This document shows positions 34,665 to 43,200 of a DNA stretch of 64,000 nucleotides, one piece after another. How positions within the stretch are numbered: the first letter of the stretch is position 1; every line of letters begins with the position of its first letter. This DNA is from Streptomyces sp. HB132 (GTDB taxonomy: Bacteria; Actinomycetota; Actinomycetes; Streptomycetales; Streptomycetaceae): positions 310,001 to 374,000 of the forward strand of contig NZ_JAFBGA010000002.1 of assembly GCF_016909575.1 (NCBI RefSeq), written 5' to 3'. Under the pieces are notes generated by a model. The model was not told the DNA's origin, did no database searches, and saw nothing but the letters and a program-made list of their open reading frames with translations. The position numbers and the translations under genes are program-made.

Positions 34665-35141
34665 TCAGCCTTCCTGAGCGGTGGCGTCGTCGGGGCGGCC
34701 GTCGTCGCGGGGGCTCCCGGAACCGTCGTCCGGGCCGTCCGCCGCGCGGGAGAGCAGTGCGCGCAGCCGGGCCTCGTCGCCCGGGGACAGCGCGGAGACG
34801 AAGCGGGCCAGGACCGCCTCCCTGTCGTCCTCACCGTCCAGGACACGGCGCATCCGCAGGGCGGCGAGGCCCGCCTCGTCGGAGGCCGGGGTCCACGCGT
34901 AGGAACGGCCCTGCCGGGTGCGGGTCACGGCCTTCTTCGCGTAGAGGCGGGAGAGGATCGTGATGACCGTGGTGTAGGCCAGGTCCCCGTCGAGGTGCTC
35001 CTGCACCCAGCCGGCCGTCGCGGGTCCGCCGGCCGAGCGCAGCACGGCCAGGACCTGGGACTCCAGCTGTCCCTGGCCGCGCCTGGGCAGCCGTGGGCCG
35101 TCCCGGGTCCCGCCGTCGTCCGTACCTGTGGGCCTGTTCAT
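34665..35141 (-). CDS. BlaI/MecI/CopY-family repressor
   Basis: A 158-residue winged-helix repressor. The DNA-binding domain (about 25-100) has L-E-S-Q-V-L-A-V-L-R, Y-T-T-V-I-T-I-L-S-R-L-Y and V-T-R-T-R-Q-G-R-S-Y-A-W-T, which are hallmarks of BlaI. The C-terminal dimerisation helices are followed by an acidic disordered tail. It is co-transcribed with the M56 protease that would inactivate it. An operator with TACA/TGTA arms lies 74 bp upstream of its start, between it and the divergent TerB-like gene. I chose ATG 35141; ATG 35150 is an alternative. Confidence 0.87.
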   Translation of the reverse strand: MNRPTGTDDGGTRDGPRLPRRGQGQLESQVLAVLRSAGGPATAGWVQEHLDGDLAYTTVITILSRLYAKKAVTRTRQGRSYAWTPASDEAGLAALRMRRVLDGEDDREAVLARFVSALSPGDEARLRALLSRAADGPDDGSGSPRDDGRPDDATAQEG

Positions 35142-35214
35142 CCGCCGCATCCTACTGAGTGGCCGCGTCACGGGCCCGTCGGCCGCCGTGCTGCCCGCGG
35201 CCGCCCACGCTTCT

Positions 35215-35230
35215 TCTACACAGCTGTAGA
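35215..35230. promoter_or_regulatory. BlaI-type operator
   Basis: TCTACA (35215-35220), CAGC, TGTAGA (35225-35230) form an inverted repeat with the TACA/TGTA arms of BlaI/MecI operators. It lies between the divergent BlaI and TerB-like genes, 74 bp and 48 bp from their starts, so one dimer could control both. Confidence 0.65.
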
Positions 35231-35277
35231 GTTCGACTGGTTCCCGCACCACAGGCAACGCAACGTATGGAGACGTC

Positions 35278-35733
35278 ATGGCCCTTTGGGATCGGATCAA
35301 GGAATCCGCGTCGACGATGCAGACGCAGCTGGAGGCGAAGAAGAACGACCTGAAGAGCGGGGCGTTCCGGGACGCGAGCATGGCCATGTGCGCCCTGGTC
35401 TCCGCGGCGGACGGCACCATCGACCCGTCCGAGCGGCAGCGCGTCGCCTCGCTGATCGCCACCAACGACGTGCTGCAGAACTTCCCCGCGGACGATCTTC
35501 AGCGTCGCTTCAACGACTACGTGAACAAGCTGACCGCGGACTTCGCCTTCGGCAAGGTCAGCGTCCTCCAGGAGATCGCCAAGGCGAAGAAGAAGCCCTC
35601 CGAGGCGCGTGCCGTCATCCAGATCGGCATCGTGATCGGTGGCGCGGACGGTGACTTCGACAAGTCGGAGCAGGCCGTCGTGCGCGAGGCGTGCTTCGCG
35701 CTCGACCTGCCGCCGCACGAGTTCGACCTGTAG
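35278..35733 (+). CDS. TerB-family tellurite-resistance-like protein
   Basis: A 151-residue soluble protein with the TerB helical fold and its acidic metal-binding segments (A-D-G-T-I-D-P-S-E-R near 48-57 and G-A-D-G-D-F-D-K-S-E near 122-131). TerB proteins belong to the Ter stress system linked to tellurite, colicin and oxidative stress, and bind Ca2+ or other cations. A GGAGA site precedes ATG 35278. The gene is divergent from BlaI and likely repressed by it. Confidence 0.85.
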   Translation: MALWDRIKESASTMQTQLEAKKNDLKSGAFRDASMAMCALVSAADGTIDPSERQRVASLIATNDVLQNFPADDLQRRFNDYVNKLTADFAFGKVSVLQEIAKAKKKPSEARAVIQIGIVIGGADGDFDKSEQAVVREACFALDLPPHEFDL

Positions 35734-35742
35734 AAGCTGTCC

Positions 35743-35794
35743 GCGAAGTCCCGCCCGCCCCGCGACGCCCGCCGGGCGCACGGCGGGACTTCGC
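35743..35794. terminator. Bidirectional terminator between TerB-like and PucR genes
   Basis: A 13-bp perfect stem, GCGAAGTCCCGCC (35743-35755) with GGCGGGACTTCGC (35782-35794), loop 26 nt. It lies between convergent stops. Confidence 0.75.
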
Positions 35795-35839
35795 CGTACG
35801 GCCCCCTCCTCGGTGGGCGTCGCGGGCGGTCGGGTGGTG

Positions 35840-36940
35840 TCAGAGCTGCGTCGCCGGCCAGTCCATCAGCCGGGCGCCGATCACCGCCGTCTGCAGCGCG
35901 TAGCGGTGCGCCGGATCGGACGGGTCGGAGCCGGTCAGCTGGTGTATCCGCTCGAGCCGGTACGTCAGCGCGCGCACGCTCAACGACAGCCGGCGGGCCG
36001 TCTCGGCGGCGACACATCCCGCGTCGAAGTACACGGACAGTGTCCGCAGGAGGGGCTCCGCGCCGCCCCTCGCCTCCCTGAGCGGGCCCAGCTCGCTGCG
36101 CACCAGATCGGCCATCGCCTGCCGGTCCCTGGTCAGCACGGGATAGACCAGCAGGTCGGCTGCGTACAGCACCGGGTCGTCGAGCTTCATGCGCTCGGCG
36201 AGATCGAGGGCTTCGAGCGCCTCGTCGTACGAGTGGACCACTCCGCCAGGACCGCGGTGCGGGCGGCCGACCGCGACCTGGTGCCCGTCCGTCGCGGCGT
36301 GGGCCTGCTTGGCGAAGTACCGCAGAACGTCGGGCTGGCTGCCGGGGGCTATGCAGACGAGCCGCCCGTCCTTCGTCGTGAGCAGGATCTTCCGGCCGCT
36401 GAAACGCGCGAGCAGCGCCGCCTCCACACTGCGGGGCACGGTGTCGGACTCGGTGTACGCCTCGGGGCCCGCCGCCACCGCGACGGCATGGGCACGAGAG
36501 AGCCGCAGCCCGAACCGGGTGGCGCGCTCCGCGAGCCTGCCCAGGTCACTGCGCCCGTACAGCAGGTCGTCGATGAACTCCCGCCGCGCCGCCTCCTCCC
36601 GCCGCACGGTGAGGCGCTGCGCCCGCTCGTAGCCTTCCGCGAAGGCGTCGACCGCCTGCTCCACGGCGCCCAGCACGGCGTCGCCGGCCGACGCGTCCCA
36701 CGCGGTGCGCGGCCAGGCGGTGCGGGTCTCCGAGAGATGGCGCCGCACCAGGGCCCGCAGCTGATGTCCGGCCTCCGCGGCCTCGCGGCCGAGGGTGCGC
36801 CGCGTCTCCAGCTCGTCCCTCGTGAGCCGTCGGCCCGTCTCCGCGACCTCGGACAGGATGCGGGTATAGCCCCTCAGGAACCTCTCGGGGATCTCGGGCT
36901 CCGCCACCGCACACTCCTCCGCGCTCGAATCGACTGTCAC
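35840..36940 (-). CDS. PucR-family transcriptional regulator
   Basis: A 366-residue regulator. The N-terminal 190 residues are helical and not obviously a known sensor. A GGDEF-like middle region (about 190-290) is typical of this family. The C-terminal PucR helix-turn-helix has A-G-C-V-A-A-E-T-A-R-R-L-S-L-S-V-R-A-L-T-Y-R-L-E-R-I. It diverges from the OB-fold/flotillin/ATPase/RCK operon. The 24-bp palindrome block at 36990-37013 lies 50 bp upstream of its start and recurs before the other flotillin operon, so this regulator is the best candidate to control both. That link is inference. Confidence 0.8.
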   Translation of the reverse strand: MTVDSSAEECAVAEPEIPERFLRGYTRILSEVAETGRRLTRDELETRRTLGREAAEAGHQLRALVRRHLSETRTAWPRTAWDASAGDAVLGAVEQAVDAFAEGYERAQRLTVRREEAARREFIDDLLYGRSDLGRLAERATRFGLRLSRAHAVAVAAGPEAYTESDTVPRSVEAALLARFSGRKILLTTKDGRLVCIAPGSQPDVLRYFAKQAHAATDGHQVAVGRPHRGPGGVVHSYDEALEALDLAERMKLDDPVLYAADLLVYPVLTRDRQAMADLVRSELGPLREARGGAEPLLRTLSVYFDAGCVAAETARRLSLSVRALTYRLERIHQLTGSDPSDPAHRYALQTAVIGARLMDWPATQL

Positions 36941-36989
36941 CTCACCAACGCACGAGGACCTGTGCCGGTGCCCGGCAGACGGGACCGGC

Positions 36990-37013
36990 GAAGCCTGCCG
37001 GATTCCGGCAATG
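36990..37013. promoter_or_regulatory. Conserved palindrome upstream of flotillin operon 2
   Basis: The core TGCCGGA-T-TCCGGCA (36996-37010) with flanks GAAG and TG repeats the block at 28018-28041 with 21 of 24 bases identical. It lies in the divergent region between the PucR regulator and the four-gene operon. Confidence 0.65.
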
Positions 37014-37056
37014 CGCCCGAGCCGCCCCGACTGGCACGATCACCTCAGCAACACAC

Positions 37057-37091
37057 GGGGGAAGCACGGGGGTCACGGGGGATCACGGGGG
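37057..37091 (+). promoter_or_regulatory. G-quadruplex motif, four G5 runs
   Basis: Runs of five G at 37057-37061, 37068-37072, 37077-37081 and 37087-37091 are separated by loops of 6, 4 and 5 bases, a textbook G-quadruplex pattern on the coding strand, 113 bp upstream of the operon start. Each run sits in a repeated CACGGGGG unit. Confidence 0.65.
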
Positions 37092-37203
37092 AAAGGAACC
37101 GGCTGCTGCGGACCGTTCGCGGTGTCGCAGCGCCGGCGCCCCGCCCAGCCGTCGCCCGGGCTCCCGAAGCGCAGGGCGTCAGGTGGGACGGGGGCAGGAC
37201 CGG

Positions 37204-37842
37204 ATGAGCGAATTCCTCTCCGCGGCGGTCACGTTCCCCGCCGTCGTCCTCGGCGCGGCCCTGGTGGTCGTCGTCTGCTTCTGGCTGCTGGTGCTCGCCG
37301 GAGCGGCCGGACACGACTCGTTCGACTCCGACCTGGACACCGGAGCCGTCGGCTTCGGCGGGGTGCCCGTCTCCGTGTCGGTGTCGCTGTTCGTCGTCGT
37401 CTCCTGGTTCGCCTGCCTGACCGGCTCCGTCCTGGTGCTCCGGAGCGGAGCCACCGGCACCCTGCGGGCCGTTCTCCACCTCACCGTCCTGGCCGGGGCG
37501 TTCCTGATCGCCTGGGGGGTGATCCGCATGCTCGTACGCCGGTTCCGCAGGTACTTCCCCGCAGAACCTCCTCCATCGCGGGAGGACTTCGTGGGTCAGG
37601 TGTGCACGATCCGTACGGGATCCGTCGGTGCCGACTTCGGGCAGGCCGAGGTCGCGGCCGTCGACGGATCGACCGCGATCGTGCAGGTCCGGCAGCCGCT
37701 GAGGCAGTCCGCTCCGGGTGACGCGTTCACCTACGGCAGTACGGGGCTCCTCTACGCCTACGACGCCGACGGCGAGTTCTTCTGGGTCTCGCCGTACGAC
37801 GCGGCGCTCGCCCCGCGCCCGCTGCCGCGCAAGGCCGTCTGA
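37204..37842 (+). CDS. OB-fold membrane protein (YqiJ/NfeD-like)
   Basis: A 212-residue inner-membrane protein. Three hydrophobic segments lie at about 8-32, 57-77 and 87-108, the last followed by a very basic turn (R-M-L-V-R-R-F-R-R-Y-F). The C-terminal 90 residues are beta-rich (D-F-V-G-Q-V-C-T-I-R-T, Q-A-E-V-A-A-V-D-G-S-T-A-I-V-Q-V-R) and fit an OB fold, as in E. coli YqiJ, which pairs with the flotillin YqiK. The next gene is a YqiK-type flotillin. I chose ATG 37204; an in-frame start at 37183 is possible. It heads the four-gene operon. Confidence 0.8.
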   Translation: MSEFLSAAVTFPAVVLGAALVVVVCFWLLVLAGAAGHDSFDSDLDTGAVGFGGVPVSVSVSLFVVVSWFACLTGSVLVLRSGATGTLRAVLHLTVLAGAFLIAWGVIRMLVRRFRRYFPAEPPPSREDFVGQVCTIRTGSVGADFGQAEVAAVDGSTAIVQVRQPLRQSAPGDAFTYGSTGLLYAYDADGEFFWVSPYDAALAPRPLPRKAV

Positions 37843-37942
37843 CCCGCTTTCCCACCCCCCGGGCCCCGGGCCCGTGGTTCCGCGCGCCGTCACTCGGGCG
37901 CGCCCTCTTCTTCGTACGTCCCACCAGCCGTCAAGGACTGTC

Positions 37943-40105
37943 ATGGAAGCCATCTCCTTGGGCATCGGCGTGCTCGTCGCCGTTGTCCTGCTCGTCACCA
38001 TCGCCCTGGTCTTCGTCATCACCCGCCTCTTCCGCAAGGTCGAGCAGGGGAAGGCGCTGATCATCTCCAAGACCAAGAAGGTCGACGTCACCTTCACGGG
38101 CGCGGTCGTCCTGCCCGTGCTGCACAAGGCCGAGACCATGGACATCTCGGTGAAGACCATCGAGATCCGCCGTACCGGGCGCGAGGGCCTGATCTGCCAG
38201 GACAACATCCGCGCCGACATCCACATCACGTTCTTCGTCCGGGTCAACAAGACCGTCGAGGACGTCATCAAGGTCGCGCAGGCCATCGGCACCGAGCGGG
38301 CGAGCGACAAGGCCGCCATCCAGGAGTTCTTCGCCGCGAAGTTCTCCGAGGCGCTCAAGACCGTGGGAAAGCAGCTCGACTTCGTCGACCTCTACACCAA
38401 GCGTGAGGAGTTCCGGGACCGGATCATCCGGGTCATCGGGACCGACCTGAACGGCTACCACCTCGACGACGCCGCGATCGACTTCCTCGAGCAGACGCCG
38501 ATGGCGCAGCTCGACGGCGCGAACATCCTGGACGCGCAGGGCATCCGGAAGATCACCGAACTGACGTCGATCGAGCACGTGCGGACCAACGAGTTCCAGC
38601 GCACGGAGCAGAAGGAGATCACCCGCCAGGACGTCGACGCCCGCGAGACCATCCTGGAACTGGAGCGGCGTCAGGCCGAGGCGGAGATCAAGCAGCGCCG
38701 CGAGGTGGAGACGCTGCGGGCCCGGGAGGAGTCGGCCACCGCCCGGGTGCAGGAGGAGGAACGGCTCGGTTCGCAGGGCGCGTTCATCCGTACCGAGGAG
38801 CAGCTCGGCATCCAGCGCGAGAACCAGGCCCGCGAGGTCGCCGTCGCGCAGAAGAACCGTGAGCGGGTCATCGCGGTGGAGAACGAGCGCATCGAGAAGG
38901 ACCGGCTCCTGGAGGTCATCGGGCGCGAGCGCGAGACCGAGCTGAACCGGATCGCCGCGACGAAGGAGGTCGAGGCCGAGCGCCGTGAGGTGGCGGACGT
39001 GATCCGGGAGCGGATCGCGGTGGACCGTACGGTCGCCGAGCAGGAGGAGTCCATCCTGACGCTGCGGGCCGTCGAGGAGTCGGAGCGCACCCGCAGGTCC
39101 GTGATCATCGCGGCGGAGGCGGAGGCCCAGGAGAAGCTGGTCAAGGACATCAAGGCGGCCGAGGCCGCGGAAGCCGCGGCGGTCCACCTGGCGGCCGAGC
39201 AGCTGACGCTCGCGGACGCCCGGCTGAAGACCGCCGACCTCGACGCGCAGGCGAAGCTGCGGCTCGCGGAAGGCGTCCAGGCGGAGAGTGCCGCGGCCGG
39301 ACTGGCCGAGGTCCAGGTCAGGGACGCGGAGGCCGAGGTCATCGAGAAGGCCGGCCTGGCGGAGGCCCAGGCGACCGAGGCCCGGCTCCGGGCCGAGGCG
39401 GAGGGCGCGCGCCTCAAGGCGCTGGCAGCCGCCGAGGGCACGCAGGCGCAGGCGACGGCCGACGCCGCCGTGATCGGCGAGAAGCTGAAGGCGGAGGCGG
39501 CCGGTCTCACCGAGAAGGCCGCGGCGATGGCCGCGCTCGACGAGGCGTCCCGTGGGCACGAGGAGTACCGGCTGCGGCTGGACGCGGAGAAGGAGATCCG
39601 GCTCGCGGAGTTCGACGTCCAGCGGCAGGTGGCCGAGGCGCAGGCGACGGTCCTGGCGACGGGACTGGAGAACGCGGACATCGACATCGTCGGGGGCGAC
39701 TCCGTCTTCTTCGACCGGCTGGTGTCGTCGGTCTCCCTGGGCCGGAGCGTGGACGGGTTCGTGAAGAACTCGAAGACCGCGCAGGCACTGGCCGGGCCGT
39801 GGCTCGACGGGCGTGGGTCGTTCACGGACGACCTGACACGGGTGCTGGGTTCCGTGTCCACGGGGGACGTGCAGAACCTGACGGTGTCGGCGCTCCTGAT
39901 GCAGCTGATGCGGTCGTCGGGGGCTGCCTCGGGGCAGGTCGAGCAGCTGCTCGCCGCGGCGGAGGAGCTGGGGCTGGCGGGGATGACGGTCACCCCCACC
40001 GCGGGAGCGGCCTCGGCGGACGCGCCGGCGGCACCCGCGACGAGCGGTACGGGGGCGCTGCCGGCGAACACGACGGCCTCGCACAACGGGACCGCCGTCG
40101 TCTGA
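37943..40105 (+). CDS. Long flotillin, YqiK type
   Basis: A 720-residue SPFH protein. The N-terminal anchor spans about 5-28. The SPFH domain (about 30-220) has I-I-S-K-T-K-K-V-D-V-T-F-T-G and V-L-P-V-L-H-K-A-E. A very long Ala/Glu-rich coiled coil (about 220-570) is unusually rich in E-A-E and A-E-A repeats. A further 150 residues end in a low-complexity Ala/Thr tail. It is the longer of two flotillins in the window and is encoded with an OB-fold membrane protein, a giant ATPase and a dual-RCK protein. Flotillins of this type scaffold membrane microdomains. AAGGA precedes the ATG. Confidence 0.88.
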   Translation: MEAISLGIGVLVAVVLLVTIALVFVITRLFRKVEQGKALIISKTKKVDVTFTGAVVLPVLHKAETMDISVKTIEIRRTGREGLICQDNIRADIHITFFVRVNKTVEDVIKVAQAIGTERASDKAAIQEFFAAKFSEALKTVGKQLDFVDLYTKREEFRDRIIRVIGTDLNGYHLDDAAIDFLEQTPMAQLDGANILDAQGIRKITELTSIEHVRTNEFQRTEQKEITRQDVDARETILELERRQAEAEIKQRREVETLRAREESATARVQEEERLGSQGAFIRTEEQLGIQRENQAREVAVAQKNRERVIAVENERIEKDRLLEVIGRERETELNRIAATKEVEAERREVADVIRERIAVDRTVAEQEESILTLRAVEESERTRRSVIIAAEAEAQEKLVKDIKAAEAAEAAAVHLAAEQLTLADARLKTADLDAQAKLRLAEGVQAESAAAGLAEVQVRDAEAEVIEKAGLAEAQATEARLRAEAEGARLKALAAAEGTQAQATADAAVIGEKLKAEAAGLTEKAAAMAALDEASRGHEEYRLRLDAEKEIRLAEFDVQRQVAEAQATVLATGLENADIDIVGGDSVFFDRLVSSVSLGRSVDGFVKNSKTAQALAGPWLDGRGSFTDDLTRVLGSVSTGDVQNLTVSALLMQLMRSSGAASGQVEQLLAAAEELGLAGMTVTPTAGAASADAPAAPATSGTGALPANTTASHNGTAVV

Positions 40106-40144
40106 GGGGGCCGGTGCCCGTCCGGTGGGTGAGGAGGTCCTCGG

Positions 40145-40167
40145 CCCGCCGGAGGGGCCCCGGCGGG
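40145..40167 (+). terminator. Hairpin inside the flotillin-ATPase gap
   Basis: CCCGCCGG (40145-40152), loop AGGGGCC, CCGGCGGG (40160-40167). It lies 40 bases after the flotillin stop within a 160-bp gap, so it could attenuate transcription into the ATPase gene. Confidence 0.45.
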
Positions 40168-40265
40168 TCTGCCTCCGGCCGCCGGGGCGGGACCGCCATG
40201 AGGAGGGGGCCGCCGGCGGCGGGCGGCCCGGCTTGTTGAACGTCATCTCGTAGGGAGCCTTACGC

Positions 40266-43200
40266 ATGGACCGCGACATCACCCTCACCGATGCCGATGC
40301 GGATGCCTACGAGGTGCTCCGGCGAAGGCTCCGCGAGCAGGCCGACGAGCTGGTCCGGCGGGCCGAGGAGCTCAACGGCAGGCGGACCGAGGAGTTCGGC
40401 TCCACCGGGCTGCGCCTGCTCGCCACCGAACAGGTGCACACGGAGCACGCCTCGGTGGCCCGCGACCTGGTCGCCGTGGGAGGACGCCTGCTGTTCGGCT
40501 TCGAGCGTGGTCCGGGTGCGCGAGCCGACGCCGGGGTCGGTGACGTGCTCGCCCTCCGCGAGCCGGGCCTCGAGGAAGCGGAGGCCGGTCTCCTGGACGA
40601 CGAGGCCTTCGTTCGGGAGTTCGCCGGCCTGCACCGCTACTACCGCGACGCCCGGCTGCTCCGGCTGCGGCGCGTCAACGGCCGGCTGCTCGCCGTCTTC
40701 CGTACCGGCGAGACCGCCGAGGACATCCGTGTCCTGCGCTGGGCGCTGGGCCCCGACGGTGCGCCCGGGGCCTTCCTGGACGCCCGGGGCGACCGCGACC
40801 ACGTCTTCCCGTCGTCGCACGACTTCGACTGGATCCCCGTGGGGCGCGACGCCCATGTGCCCGGCCGGCACCCGCACATCGCCGTCCTGGACACGGTCTT
40901 CCTGGACACGCTGGGAGGCACCCTCACCGTCAGGACCTCCGGCGGCACCGAGTCGCCCGACGGGATCTACGAGGAGCCCGTCGACGAGCCGCTGCAGTCC
41001 CTGGCGGACGCCGCCGTCGAGTACGCGGTGGCCGGGCCGCTGATCCTGCTGCGGGTCCGCCCGTACAAGGAGGAGGCCTGGCGTCACCTGGTCTTCAACA
41101 CGCTGCTGTCCACGGTGCTGCGCCTCGACGCGATCGGCCCGTCCTGCCGCCGACTGCCCGAGGACCAGGGGATCATCTTTCCCGGCGGTTACTACCTCAC
41201 GACCGGCACGGCCAGGACCTTCGACACCGCCGGGGAGCTCGGCGACCCCGTCTTCGAGGACGCGGTCCGCTCCCCGAACGGCGAGGACGTGCTGTACGTC
41301 TTCCGGTCCCGGGACGGAAGCCGCACCCTGCTGCTCCCCTACAACCTGATCCGCCAGGAGGTCGCCACCCCACTGGCCGGCCGGGGCCACGCCCTCCTCG
41401 ACGACGGCACCCTGGTACTGCTCAAGGACGGTGCCGACGGGCCTGGGCGGGTCCATCCGCTGCAGCGCTGGGCGACCCCCTACGTGTCCGACACCCACGC
41501 CGCCTCCCGCCCCGCCGGAACGGGCCCGCTCGCCCGCACCGGCAACGCCGACCTGGTGCGCGGGATCTCCGACTGCCTGGCCCTGGCGCACGGCGTACGG
41601 GACATGCCACCGACGGCCGCCGTGTACGACCGGCTCGTCGCCGACTGCGGCCGGGCGGGCGACCGCTACCACTGGCTCACCGACCCGGGGCTGGGCGCGC
41701 TCGCCGAGCCGCTGGACGCGCTGCGGGCCACCGCGGTGCAGGTCCTGGCCGAGTTCGAATCGGTCCAGGAGCTGACCGGGCAGGCCGCCGAAGCGCTCGA
41801 CGAGGCGGCCACCGGGCTGACCGCCCTGGTCCGTCGCATCCGCGGCGAGGCCCCGCGCTCGGCCGCCGCCTGGGTCGGCCGGCTCACCGAACTGCGCCGC
41901 GCACACGGCCATCTGGCCACGCTCGCCGAGATGCGGTACGCCGACACGGACCGTGTCGCCGCGCTCCGCGAGGAGACCGAACGGGATCTGGCATCGGCCG
42001 CCCAGCGGGCGGTCGCCTTCCTCGCCCGCGAAGACGCGTTCGCCGGTTACCACGAGGACCTCGCGCGGATCACCGAAGACGCCGCAGGACTGGACACCGT
42101 CGCCGACGCCTCCTCGGCCGGGGACCGGCTGACGGAGATCACGGACGGCCTCGGGACGGTCACGGACGTCGTCACCGGCCTGGACATGGGTGACGCGACC
42201 GTGCGTACGTCGGTCCTGGAGCGGATCGCCGAGGTCCTGGGGGGTGCCAACCGCGCCCGCGCGGCCCTGGGCGCCAGGCGCAGGGAGCTGGTGGCCCGGG
42301 AGGGGCTGGCCGAGTTCGCCGCCGAGTTCGCCCTGCTCGGGCAGGCCGTCACGGGGGCGCTCGCCTCGGCGGACTCCCCCGGTGCCTGCGACGAGCAGCT
42401 GTCCCGGGTGATGCTCCGGCTGGAGGACCTGGAATCACGCTTCGCGGAGTCCGACGACTTCCTGGCCAGGCTGGCCGAGCGCCGCACGGAAGTGTACGAG
42501 GCGTTCTCGGGCCGCAAGGAGATGCTTCAGGATGCCCGCGCCCGGCGTGCGGAGCGGCTCGCGGACTCCGCGGCCCGGGTCATGGAGACGGTCTCCCGGC
42601 GGCTGGCGGGGCTGGAGGACCTGGACGCCGTCCACACGTACTTCGCCTCCGACCCCATGGTCGCCAAGGTCCGCCGCACCGCCGACGAGCTGCGCGCGCT
42701 CGGCGACCCGGTCCGCGCGGAGGAGCTGGAGGGACGGCTGAAGGCGGCCCGGCAGGAGGCGGGGCGGGCCCTGCGTGACCGGGGTGAGCTGTACGCGGAC
42801 GGCGGGTCGGTGATCCGGCTGGGCCGGCACCGGTTCGCGGTGAACACCCAGCCGTTCGACCTGACCCTGGTCCCGTCCGGTGACCGGCTGGCCTTCGCGC
42901 TGACCGGCACGGACTACCGGGCCCCCGTCACCGACCCGGAGTTCGCGGCGACCCGCCCCTACTGGGACCAGCTGCTGCCCTCCGAGACGGCGGCCGTCTA
43001 CCGCGCCGAGCACCTGGCCGCCCGGCTCCTCGACGAGCACGGCGCCGACGCCCTGGGCGACGTGCCGGACCTCGCCGCGCTCGTACGGGAAGCGGCGGCG
43101 TCCGCGTACGACGAGGGCTACCGGCGCGGTGTGCACGACGAGGACGCCACCGCGATCCTCACCGCCCTGTTGCGGCTCCGCTCCGGCGCGGGCCTGCTGC

